A program made the position numbers and the translations under genes. Source: Alcanivoracaceae bacterium (GTDB lineage Bacteria; Pseudomonadota; Gammaproteobacteria; Xanthomonadales; Marinicellaceae). From it: 64,000 nt of DNA. The first letter of the stretch is position 1. Each line of letters starts with the position of its first letter. Shown here in pieces: positions 26,145 through 33,694 of this stretch. The notes under the pieces are model-generated. The model searched no databases, was not told the origin of the DNA, and saw only the letters and a list, made by a program, of their open reading frames with translations. Location: contig JADGEI010000006.1 in assembly GCA_016744455.1 (NCBI GenBank), positions 62,001 through 126,000 on the forward strand, given 5' to 3'.

Positions 26145-27163
26145 TAGATATATGCCTCTTTGTTAAGGTTTAACCATTCCAAGGCGCTTCCATGTAAGAG
26201 TCGTGCTGTGGTTTTTTCAGAATAATCCATTGATTTTATTAACTTTCCTGGTTCTAATTCTCCCAGTGGAAAAGGATAGTCCGTGCCTAATGCTAACTTA
26301 TCTTCGCCCATTAAATTGATTAAATAATTAAGCATATGTGGGTCATGAACCAAAGTATCCAAATAGATTTGTTTTAAATAATTACGAGGGTTGTGAGGGT
26401 TATCTATGGCGACCAAATCAGGACGAACATTAAAACCATGTTCAATACGACCAATTGAAGCTGGAAATCCACCACCACCATGAGCAAAGGCAATACGTAG
26501 ATTGGGTAGTCGTTCCAGAACGCCACCAAAAATCATCGAGCAGATTGCAAGGGAAGTTTCCGCTGGCATTCCAACCAACCAGGGCAACCAATATTTTTCC
26601 ATTTTGTCTTTTCCTACCATATCCCAGGGATGAACAAATATAGCTGCGCCTAACTCTTGCGCAGCTGCAAAAATATCAAACAGGTGTGGGTCATCTAAAT
26701 TCCAGTTATTGATGTGAGATCCAATTTGCACTCCAGCCATTCCCAAATCATTGACACAGCGTTCTAGTTCCTTTATTGCTAATTTACTGTCTTGCATCGG
26801 CAAAGTACCCAAACCAATAAACCGTTTGGGGTATTTGACAACAATATCGGCAATATGATCATTTAAGATTTGTGATAAATCATAGGTGTGTTCTGCCTTG
26901 GCCCAGTAATTAAACATCACAGGGACGGTGGATAACACTTGGACATTAACATTTTGCTGGTCACATTCCTGTATGCGTACTTCTGGAGACCAACAATTCT
27001 CTTCAATTTCTCGAAAAAACTTACCGTCAATTAACATTCGTGCACAGCCACATTTGTGGTGATCAAGATTTAAAAAGCCACCATAACCGTATTTCTTTTT
27101 TAAATCAGGCCAAGTTTCAGGAAGAATGTGTGTATGAATATCAATGGTCAGGTGCTTACACAT
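26144..27163 (-). CDS. 2-amino-3-carboxymuconate-6-semialdehyde decarboxylase (ACMSD)
   Basis: 339 residues from the ATG at 27163; upstream in-frame codons to 27265 fall inside the preceding gene and are not family-like. It is an amidohydrolase-fold, zinc-dependent decarboxylase that diverts ACMS from quinolinate formation. Metal and active-site motifs are DIHTHILP (His10, His12), FVHPWDMVG (about 173-181), IAFAHGGGGFP (about 222-232) and LGTDYPFP (catalytic Asp, about 291-298). The start overlaps the end of the dioxygenase gene by 8 bp. The neighbours fix the substrate with good confidence. Confidence 0.93.
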   Translation of the reverse strand: MCKHLTIDIHTHILPETWPDLKKKYGYGGFLNLDHHKCGCARMLIDGKFFREIEENCWSPEVRIQECDQQNVNVQVLSTVPVMFNYWAKAEHTYDLSQILNDHIADIVVKYPKRFIGLGTLPMQDSKLAIKELERCVNDLGMAGVQIGSHINNWNLDDPHLFDIFAAAQELGAAIFVHPWDMVGKDKMEKYWLPWLVGMPAETSLAICSMIFGGVLERLPNLRIAFAHGGGGFPASIGRIEHGFNVRPDLVAIDNPHNPRNYLKQIYLDTLVHDPHMLNYLINLMGEDKLALGTDYPFPLGELEPGKLIKSMDYSEKTTARLLHGSALEWLNLNKEAYI

Positions 27164-27686
27164 CGAGTTTGTTTTCCTTGGGCATGATGGTGCCACATTT
27201 TGTACAGGTACGATTTTCTTCATTGTTGAGGAAACGCTCAAATACAGGAAAGAAGTCTTTCTCAATATTGGTTAACCGAAAATACTCTTCATACAGTTTA
27301 TTGTCACATTTTTCGCAAAACCACATTAAACCATCTTTTTCATCTTTAGTCCGTTTTCGTTCAACTACCAAACCTATGGAGTTGGCAAATCGAACTGGTG
27401 AATGAGGCACTTCTGGAGGCAATAAAAACACATCACCTGCTTTGAGAGGATAATCGACTTTTTCACCATCTTGAATGGTTTTTAAAAGCATTTCACCTTC
27501 CAGTTGGTAGAAAAACTCTGGCCCTTCTTCCCAATGATAATCTCTACGCCCATTTGGACCACCAACAACCATTACAATAAAATCGCCTTGATGAAAGACT
27601 TCTTTATTACACACAGGTGGTTTTAAAACATCGCGGTGTTCGTCTATCCATTGGTTGAAATTAAAGGGAGCGATTGGTTTTTTCAT
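27156..27686 (-). CDS. 3-hydroxyanthranilate 3,4-dioxygenase
   Basis: 176 residues from the ATG at 27686, which overlaps the RidA stop (ATGA); the family length is about 174. A cupin-fold, ferrous, ring-opening dioxygenase producing ACMS. The iron ligands His51, Glu57 and His95 and the substrate Arg47 and Arg99 all sit at the positions known from the Cupriavidus enzyme. The C-terminal rubredoxin-like iron site CxxC (124, 127) and CxxC (161, 164), typical of bacterial forms, is intact. An upstream in-frame Met would overlap ridA by 70 bp and is rejected. Confidence 0.95.
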   Translation of the reverse strand: MKKPIAPFNFNQWIDEHRDVLKPPVCNKEVFHQGDFIVMVVGGPNGRRDYHWEEGPEFFYQLEGEMLLKTIQDGEKVDYPLKAGDVFLLPPEVPHSPVRFANSIGLVVERKRTKDEKDGLMWFCEKCDNKLYEEYFRLTNIEKDFFPVFERFLNNEENRTCTKCGTIMPKENKLDV

Positions 27687-28114
27687 GGTTGTTCCTCTGG
27701 CGTTACCGTAGCGATACACTTTAGTTCTATTGCAATGGGTGTTGGCAAACAATTGATTTCTACCGTGGTTCTACAGGGTTGGTTGCTAGCAAAATATTCA
27801 GCATAAACTTGATTGTATATTTTAAAATCATCTTTCATGTTAGTCAAAAATACTTGGACATCAACCAATTGTTCCCAGCTGGAACCCGATGCTTCTAGGA
27901 TGTTTCTAACATTTGCAAAAACGCTGTGGCACTGGGTTTCGATACAATACTCTTCGATATTTCCATGAGTATCAAGAGTAACACCAGGAATTTTTTTACT
28001 GTTTTTTTTTCTGGGGCCGACCCCTGATAAAAAAAGTAAATTGCCAACCAAGCGTGCATGCGGATAAGAACCAACAGGTTCTGGGGCGGATGATGAGGTA
28101 ATTTTTTTACTCAT
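27683..28114 (-). CDS. RidA-family 2-aminomuconate deaminase
   Basis: 143 residues, a YjgF/RidA trimer-type fold. The stretch beginning PGVTLDTHGNIEEYCIETQC (about 44-63), followed by SVFANVRNILEASGSSW, matches 2-aminomuconate deaminases (AmnD/NbaF type) better than general RidA. The conserved Arg of the active site is in NQPCRTTVEI (about 113). It would hydrolyse 2-aminomuconate to 4-oxalocrotonate and ammonia, the last step before the meta-cleavage lower pathway. It is the first gene of the leftward operon, coupled to the dioxygenase gene by a 4-bp overlap. Confidence 0.87.
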   Translation of the reverse strand: MSKKITSSSAPEPVGSYPHARLVGNLLFLSGVGPRKKNSKKIPGVTLDTHGNIEEYCIETQCHSVFANVRNILEASGSSWEQLVDVQVFLTNMKDDFKIYNQVYAEYFASNQPCRTTVEINCLPTPIAIELKCIATVTPEEQP

Positions 28115-28532
28115 TATTTATGATCCATTTGTAGGTGTTAAAAAAATGATGAAATAAAGATGTTAATATGGGTTGAAACCCGAAAAGAAATTGTTCTGTT
28201 AGTTTAATGTCCATTTGCAACCAGTACTACTGGCAAATATTGAACCGGATGATTTTTCTATTGAAATAAAATGCATTGTTTATTCTATACTGATGTTGAA
28301 GATATTTTCAAGTAGTATTCAGACTTTATTAGTTGTTATAATACCAATTATAGAGATAATAGAAAACTTTGCATAAACATTGGGGCATGTAAAAAAGTTG
28401 CTAAAATCTTAATTCGGTTTTAAAAATTTGCAAATAGTTGCTTATTTGATTTGATTTATACCTTAATTTGGAATTTGTTCTTCTTTTTTTATCATCCTAG
28501 AGCCATACAAAAGCCTTTTATAAAATTTAATT
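28115..28532. promoter_or_regulatory. 418-bp control region of the kynurenine operon
   Basis: No ORF or RNA gene is visible. Leftward, TTGAAA (28311-28306) with TATAGA 16 bp on (28289-28284), or TAGAAT 18 bp on, is a candidate promoter; the transcript would have a leader of about 160 nt. That leader contains the dyad CCAGTACTACTGG (28221-28233) with flanks extending to 28213-28238, and GGGTTGAAACCC (28170-28181). The right part serves the VOC gene, whose promoter I cannot place. The promoter is tentative; the dyads are certain as sequence. Confidence 0.45.
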
Positions 28533-28544
28533 TTGAGAAGTATT

Positions 28545-28943
28545 ATGACAACAAATGTAGGAATAAACTCAATTGGACAAATAGCAATTGCTATAACTGA
28601 TATAAGAAAGTCAGTAGCATTCTATCAAGATATACTGGGATTAGAGTTATTGTTCGAAGTCCCATCTGGTATGGCAATGTTTAACTGTGGAGGAGTACGA
28701 TTGATGTTGACTACTCTACAAGGCAGCGAAATGGATCATCATACTTCTGTCATTTACTACCGTGTAAAAAATATTGAGGAATCTGCTAAAACACTTAAAA
28801 ATAATGGTGCAAAATTTATACAGGAACCACAATTAGTGGCCAAAATGGTTGATCATGATTTATGGATGGGATTTATTCGTGATCCTGACGATAATCTAGT
28901 TGGCATCATGGCAGAATTACCATTAACTAATAAAGAGGGTTAA
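28545..28943 (+). CDS. VOC (glyoxalase/bleomycin-resistance) family protein
   Basis: 132 residues from the ATG at 28545; a TTG 12 bp earlier overlaps the likely AGAAG ribosome-binding site. One vicinal-oxygen-chelate domain: IGQIAIAITDIRKSVAFYQDILGLEL (about 9-34), a middle DHHTSVIYYRV strand and a FIRDPDDNLVGIMAE ending (about 107-121). Possible metal ligands are His and Glu residues in these strands. VOC proteins include dioxygenases, isomerases and glyoxalases, and the sequence alone does not decide. Its position inside the kynurenine cluster, opposite in direction, suggests but does not prove a role with aldehydes or ring-cleavage products. Confidence 0.8.
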   Translation: MTTNVGINSIGQIAIAITDIRKSVAFYQDILGLELLFEVPSGMAMFNCGGVRLMLTTLQGSEMDHHTSVIYYRVKNIEESAKTLKNNGAKFIQEPQLVAKMVDHDLWMGFIRDPDDNLVGIMAELPLTNKEG

Positions 28944-28991
28944 AAATCAATACATGTGATTCATAAATACTCCTAGATTTTGTCTTGAAAA

Positions 28992-30440
28992 TCAGTACTT
29001 AATGCAAACATTCTTCGGTTCAGTAAAAAACCTTAAGGCTTCCAAGCCGCCTTCGCGGCCAACACCTGAACTTTTGACGCCACCAAATGGTGTACGTAGG
29101 TCACGTAATAACCAGCAATTGACCCATACAATGCCGGCTTCAATATTTTTAGCCATGCGATGGGCTCGTTTGAGGTCGTTGGTCCAGATACTTGATGCAA
29201 GCCCATATTGTGTACCATTGGCTAATTCTAACGCTTCTTGTTCGGTGTCAAACGGCATGAGAGTGCAAACTGGCCCAAATATTTCTTCTTGATTGGTGCG
29301 ACAATTATTCCCTAAGTTCTCGATGACTGTTGGTTCGACAAAATAACCGTTTGCACAACGCCCGGCCATGTGAAATTGCTTGCCTCCTGTTAATATTCTA
29401 CCACCTTCTTCTTGAGCTATTTTAATATAAGATAAAACCTTATCCATGTGGTCTTTAGAAACTAAAGCCCCGTGTTGAGTTTCTTTATCTAAAGGGTCTC
29501 CTATTTTGATCTTAGATACTTTTTCCACAAAAGCTTGCCTGAATTTATCATATAGTGTGTGTTCTATATAGATACGTGAGCCGCACAGGCAAATTTGGCC
29601 TTGATTAGAAAAAGCTGCACGAACAACTGTGTTAACAGTCTCTTCAAAGTCACAATCAGAAAAAATAACCGTAGGATTTTTGCCACCAAGCTCCAAGGAA
29701 AGTTTTTTAAACATGCCTGCCGTTGATTGAGTAATGTGCGCTCCTGTTGAGGATCCTCCAGTAAAGCTAATGGCTTTGATTTTTGGGTGTTTAACTAAAG
29801 GAGCTCCAATAGTTGGACCAGTACCATGTAATATATTCAAAACACCTCTTGGTAAACCTGCCTCAATACACAGTTTTGAAAATAAATAACTGGTCATTGG
29901 CGTTATTTCAGATGGTTTGGCAATAACCGTATTACCTGATGCCAGTGCCGGTGCTATTTTCCAAGTAAATAAATACAATGGTAAATTCCAAGGTGAAATA
30001 CATCCAACAATACCAATAGGGTCACGTAATGTATAATTAATAGCGGTATTTTCCATGCTGTGTGATTCACTGGAAAACTGAGTACAAGCATGGGCAAAGA
30101 AACGGATATTGGCAGCAGAACGATAGGTGTCTACACTTTTAGCTAAGCTTAGTGGCTTGCCATTATCAATGGCTTCTGCTTTGGCTAATTGGTCGGAGTT
30201 GGCATCTATAATATCAGCTAATTTGCACAATATAGCTGCTCTTTGTTCAGCAGAGGTATTGGCCCAATCGTCTTTTGCGGACTCTGCTGCATTCACAGCC
30301 AATTCTAAATCTATTTTATTAGAATTTGGGATTAAGCTGTAAACTTCTCCTGTTGCTGGAATACTATTGTCGATATAGCTACCATTGCTCGGAGTAACTA
30401 GTTCACCATTGATATAGTTTTTTATTTTTTGTAAACTCAT
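28992..30440 (-). CDS. 2-aminomuconate-6-semialdehyde dehydrogenase
   Basis: 482 residues, an NAD-dependent aldehyde dehydrogenase. Catalytic residues are Asn152 (PWNLP), Glu250 (LELGGKNP) and Cys284 (GQICLC). The NAD motif SFTGGSSTG is at about 225-233. The signature EEIFGPVC follows near 375. The 2-hydroxymuconic/2-aminomuconic semialdehyde subgroup is suggested by the sequence and the cluster. It oxidises 2-aminomuconate semialdehyde to 2-aminomuconate, which the RidA-type deaminase then uses. It overlaps the SDR gene by 4 bp and is probably transcribed with it from the kynA side. Confidence 0.9.
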   Translation of the reverse strand: MSLQKIKNYINGELVTPSNGSYIDNSIPATGEVYSLIPNSNKIDLELAVNAAESAKDDWANTSAEQRAAILCKLADIIDANSDQLAKAEAIDNGKPLSLAKSVDTYRSAANIRFFAHACTQFSSESHSMENTAINYTLRDPIGIVGCISPWNLPLYLFTWKIAPALASGNTVIAKPSEITPMTSYLFSKLCIEAGLPRGVLNILHGTGPTIGAPLVKHPKIKAISFTGGSSTGAHITQSTAGMFKKLSLELGGKNPTVIFSDCDFEETVNTVVRAAFSNQGQICLCGSRIYIEHTLYDKFRQAFVEKVSKIKIGDPLDKETQHGALVSKDHMDKVLSYIKIAQEEGGRILTGGKQFHMAGRCANGYFVEPTVIENLGNNCRTNQEEIFGPVCTLMPFDTEQEALELANGTQYGLASSIWTNDLKRAHRMAKNIEAGIVWVNCWLLRDLRTPFGGVKSSGVGREGGLEALRFFTEPKNVCIKY

Positions 30441-31225
30441 AAACTAGTAGTTCTTCCACCATCAACGGGTAAATTGATACCTGTGATGTAACTAGCAGCT
30501 GGAGATGCTAGGAAACCTACCGCATCAGCAAATTCTTTTGCCTCGCCAAACCTCCGCATGGGAATGATTGACTTTTCTTCAGCAGCCATTTCATCAATAC
30601 TGATGCCTTTTTTGTTTGCTTTGTTTTTAATAATTGCCTCTAAACGTAAGGTATTGGTTGCACCCGGTAAAACATTATTAACAGTAATGTTAAACTGGCC
30701 TAATTCATTGGCCAAAGTTTTTGCCCAATTGGCAACAGCACCGCGCACCGTATTTGAAACGCCCAAACCGATTAATGGTTGTTTAACCGATGTTGATATA
30801 ACATTGATAATGCGGCCATAATGTGCAGCTTTCATGCTTGGTAATACTAGTTTCATTATTTCATGATTGACCACTAGGTGTTGATTAAATGCAGCAACAA
30901 AGTCTTGACTCTCAGCGATATTGGCAGGGCCCGGTGCTGGTCCACCTGTATTGTTGATAAGAATTTCAATGAAATTACCCTCATTAATAAAGCTAGCTAA
31001 TACTTTTTTGACTTGCTCCGGTATTGAAAAATCAGCAATTAATACCTTATGTTCTTGTCCTTGAGAAGTATCTAATTGCTTTTTTACTTTTTCAAGTGAT
31101 TGTTGATTGCGAGCAAATAAAACAATATTCGCCCCTTGTTTTGCTAGTTGTATGGCAATAGCTTTCCCCATGCCTTGAGAAGAGCCGCAAACTAAAGCTA
31201 GCTTATTTTTTAGGTTTAAATTCAT
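30437..31225 (-). CDS. SDR-fold protein lacking the catalytic Tyr/Lys
   Basis: 262 residues with a normal cofactor site: CGSSQGMGKAIA (about 13-24) and NNTGGPAPG (about 90-98, in place of NNAG). Where classical SDRs have YxxxK, this reads SNTVRGAVANWAKTLANEL, so Tyr is Ser and Lys is Arg. The Ser in NVISTS (about 140-145) is kept. The ending YITGINLPVDGG is standard. The protein therefore binds NAD(P) but may use another mechanism or act as a non-catalytic partner. It is operonic with the semialdehyde dehydrogenase and divergent from kynA. Confidence 0.88.
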   Translation of the reverse strand: MNLNLKNKLALVCGSSQGMGKAIAIQLAKQGANIVLFARNQQSLEKVKKQLDTSQGQEHKVLIADFSIPEQVKKVLASFINEGNFIEILINNTGGPAPGPANIAESQDFVAAFNQHLVVNHEIMKLVLPSMKAAHYGRIINVISTSVKQPLIGLGVSNTVRGAVANWAKTLANELGQFNITVNNVLPGATNTLRLEAIIKNKANKKGISIDEMAAEEKSIIPMRRFGEAKEFADAVGFLASPAASYITGINLPVDGGRTTSL

Positions 31226-31298
31226 TTTTATAAAAATTATTAAGTGAAATGTGATTATACATCAATTAAAATATTAATCTTCAATAAGGAATAATTTA

Positions 31299-32147
31299 AT
31301 GAGTGCAGACGAAAATTATAGAAAGATAGAGAAATCCATCAAAACAAATGTTAGCTTAAAAGACAATTATGGTGGTTATTTACGTTTAGACCAAGTTTTA
31401 TCCGCTCAAGTACCTATGAGCTCACCACCACATCACGATGAAATGTTGTTTATTATTCAACATCAAGTCTCAGAATTGTGGCTTAAATTAATTATTCACG
31501 AAATAAAAGCTGCGATAAAACACATTGAGGCAGAAGAGTTGGATATTGCATCCAAAAAATTTGCTCGTGTAAAACAAATCCAACGACAATTATTTGAACA
31601 ATGGGCAGTTTTAGAAACTTTAACGCCTAGTGAGTATGTCCAATTTCGCGATGTTTTTGGTAGTGCATCTGGATTTCAGTCCGTTCAATACCGCATGGTT
31701 GAATTTTTACTTGGCAATAAAAATAAGAGCATGCTGAAAATGTTCCCTAAAGACAGTGAGTCGCATAAAGAATTAGAAAATATCTTAAATAGCCCATCTG
31801 TATATGATGTTTTTTTAAGTTATTTATTTAAGCAAGGTTATCGTGTTCCCAAAGAATGTATTAACCGTGACAAAAGCACACCTCATGTCTTTAATGAAGA
31901 TTTGGTTATAATGTTTACAGCTATTTACCAAGATACCAATAAGCATTGGGATGCTTATGCATTGAGCGAACAGTTGGTTGATGTCGAACAATCCTTTCAA
32001 ATGTGGCGTTTCAGACACATGAAAACTGTCGAACGTATTATTGGATTTAAAAAAGGTTCAGGTGGGTCCAGTGGTGTCTCATTTCTGAAAAAAGCCTTAG
32101 ATTTAACTTTTTTCCCTGAGTTGTTAGATGTAAGAACGCATTTGTGA
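31299..32147 (+). CDS. kynA: Tryptophan 2,3-dioxygenase
   Basis: 282 residues, normal for the bacterial form. A tetrameric haem enzyme making N-formylkynurenine, the entry step of the pathway. His55 in FIIQHQVSELWLK is the active-site base. His240 in RFRHMKTVERIIG is the proximal haem ligand, and the substrate loop KGSGGSSGVSFL follows. AAGGAA precedes the ATG. It is divergent from the SDR gene; the 73-bp gap holds GTGA-N7-TCAA (31251-31265), similar to the element ahead of kynU. Confidence 0.97.
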   Translation: MSADENYRKIEKSIKTNVSLKDNYGGYLRLDQVLSAQVPMSSPPHHDEMLFIIQHQVSELWLKLIIHEIKAAIKHIEAEELDIASKKFARVKQIQRQLFEQWAVLETLTPSEYVQFRDVFGSASGFQSVQYRMVEFLLGNKNKSMLKMFPKDSESHKELENILNSPSVYDVFLSYLFKQGYRVPKECINRDKSTPHVFNEDLVIMFTAIYQDTNKHWDAYALSEQLVDVEQSFQMWRFRHMKTVERIIGFKKGSGGSSGVSFLKKALDLTFFPELLDVRTHL

Positions 32148-32302
32148 TCATTTACTAAATTATGTTAGGAATTTTTCAAATATAGATTGGTTTTGTATAA
32201 AATGAGCGAATTATTTATAAATTAACGACTATTTTGAATCAAAATGAAACACCATAAAGCTTAAGTGGTAGAATTCGAATATATTTATACACAGAGATAA
32301 CT

Positions 32303-32674
32303 TTGCAAGAATCACAGAAACTACAGGAAGCTACTAAAGATTTACAATCAATCAAGTTAAGAGATATCATCATAGAAGCATTAGAAGATGCAAAAGGTGT
32401 TGATATAGCTCTTATTGATGTGGCTCATTTAACTGAAATGACTGATTACATGATTATTGTGTCAGGTACTTCCAATCGTCATATCCAAACTTTGGCCGAA
32501 TCTGCTTATAAAAAAGCACAAGAACAGGGATTTGATAAATCTGGTGTAGAAGGATTGGGCAAATCTGAATGGGTTGTAGTTGATTTTTCTGATGTGGTTT
32601 TACATGTCATGTCTCCAACTGCTCGGGCGCACTACAATATAGAAGGACTCTGGGAAATCGCTACTGAAAAATGA
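32303..32674 (+). CDS. rsfS: Ribosomal silencing factor RsfS
   Basis: 123 residues, about 18 longer at the N-terminus than E. coli RsfS. It binds L14 and blocks subunit joining in starvation. The core runs from LRDIIIEALEDAKGVDI (about 19-35) and includes TDYMIIVSGTSNRHIQTLA and EWVVVDFSDVVLHVM. No ATG exists before the core. The TTG at 32303, with AGAGA 8 bases before it, is the best start. The stop overlaps rlmH by 4 bp. It is the first gene of the run that ends with the pqiA-like gene. Confidence 0.92.
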   Translation: MQESQKLQEATKDLQSIKLRDIIIEALEDAKGVDIALIDVAHLTEMTDYMIIVSGTSNRHIQTLAESAYKKAQEQGFDKSGVEGLGKSEWVVVDFSDVVLHVMSPTARAHYNIEGLWEIATEK

Positions 32675-33141
32675 AAATCCGACTACTTGCAGTTGGACAT
32701 AAAATGCCTAAATGGGTTCAAGATACCTTCAACGATTACAATCAGCGATTGCAAAAAAATCAACAAATAGAATTGATTGAAATTGCACCTATTCATCGTA
32801 GTAAAACCATAAGTATTGAAAAGGCAAAACAACAGGAAGGGCAATTAATCCTTTCTGCACTCAAACCAGGTGAAAAAATCCTTGTTTTGGATGAAAAAGG
32901 TAAAGCCTTATCAACAAAGTTTTTGGCTCAGTCAATTAAAAACTGGCAAATGGATGGTGATAATGTTGCCATAGTTATTGGTGGAGCGGATGGCGTTTCT
33001 GTTGAAGTCAAACAAAGGGCACAAATAACTTGGTCTTTAAGTTTGTTAACCTTTCCTCACCCATTGGTAAGAGTGATTTTAATAGAGCAAATTTACCGTG
33101 CCTTTAGTATAATAGCAAATCACCCTTATCATCGAGAATAA
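32671..33141 (+). CDS. rlmH: 23S rRNA pseudouridine-1915 N3-methyltransferase
   Basis: 156 residues (E. coli 155). A SPOUT methyltransferase that acts on the assembled ribosome at position 1915. The knotted SAM-binding C-terminus is clear: VIGGADGVSVEVKQRA (about 103-118) and LSLLTFPHPLVRVILIEQIY, with the conserved YHRE end. It overlaps rsfS (ATGA). The rsfS-rlmH pair is conserved in most bacteria. Confidence 0.96.
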   Translation: MKIRLLAVGHKMPKWVQDTFNDYNQRLQKNQQIELIEIAPIHRSKTISIEKAKQQEGQLILSALKPGEKILVLDEKGKALSTKFLAQSIKNWQMDGDNVAIVIGGADGVSVEVKQRAQITWSLSLLTFPHPLVRVILIEQIYRAFSIIANHPYHRE

Positions 33142-33142
33142 A

Positions 33143-33694
33143 ATGATTGAGTTAATTCTCGCATCACAATCGCCTAGGCGTAAGCAACTTTTAAAACAAA
33201 TTGGTATCGAACCATTATGCCAACCTGTTGATATTGATGAAAGCTTGAATAAAGGGGAGCACCCTCTGGAATATTGCCAAAGATTAGCAGATGAAAAAGC
33301 TAATGCTGCTTGGAAAAAAACAAATAAAAATATTGCCGTATTGGGTTCTGATACTATTGTTGTGTTAAATAATGAAACATTAGGAAAACCCAAAGATAGA
33401 AATGATGCTATCTCTATGCTTATCAAATTATCAGGCACAACACATCAAGTGATTACTGCAGTTACGGTACTATCTCCAAAAGGTAAAAAATCCAACCATT
33501 CAATCAGTCATGTTTCATTTGCTAATTTAACTGAAAGTGAGATAATGACATATGTCGATAGTCAAGAACCAATGGACAAGGCAGGTAGTTATGGTATTCA
33601 GGGTTATGCAGCTCGTTGGATTAAATCCATTTCTGGTAGTTATTCAGGAATTATGGGGTTGCCATTATATGAAACAGCGGAATTATTAAAATGA
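33143..33694 (+). CDS. Maf family nucleoside triphosphate pyrophosphatase
   Basis: 183 residues. It hydrolyses non-canonical or methylated NTPs to NMPs. The N-terminus LASQSPRRKQLLKQIG (about 5-20) is the Maf signature. The catalytic SDTIV with the following LGKPKDR (about 69-85) and the late DKAGSYGIQGYAARWI (about 146-161) are conserved. The YhdE (dTTP/UTP) type is likeliest, since it precedes rng as in E. coli, but the YceF type cannot be excluded by eye. It starts 1 bp after rlmH and overlaps rng by 4 bp. Confidence 0.92.
   Translation: MIELILASQSPRRKQLLKQIGIEPLCQPVDIDESLNKGEHPLEYCQRLADEKANAAWKKTNKNIAVLGSDTIVVLNNETLGKPKDRNDAISMLIKLSGTTHQVITAVTVLSPKGKKSNHSISHVSFANLTESEIMTYVDSQEPMDKAGSYGIQGYAARWIKSISGSYSGIMGLPLYETAELLK

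Noticed and set aside
27164-27265. Longer N-terminus for ACMSD
   Set aside because: The 34 extra residues lie inside the dioxygenase gene and do not resemble the family, which begins just before the DIHTHI motif.
27687-27752. Longer N-terminus for the 3-hydroxyanthranilate dioxygenase
   Set aside because: It would add 22 residues inside the ridA coding region; the internal ATG overlapping the ridA stop gives the family length and places the iron ligands at their known numbers.
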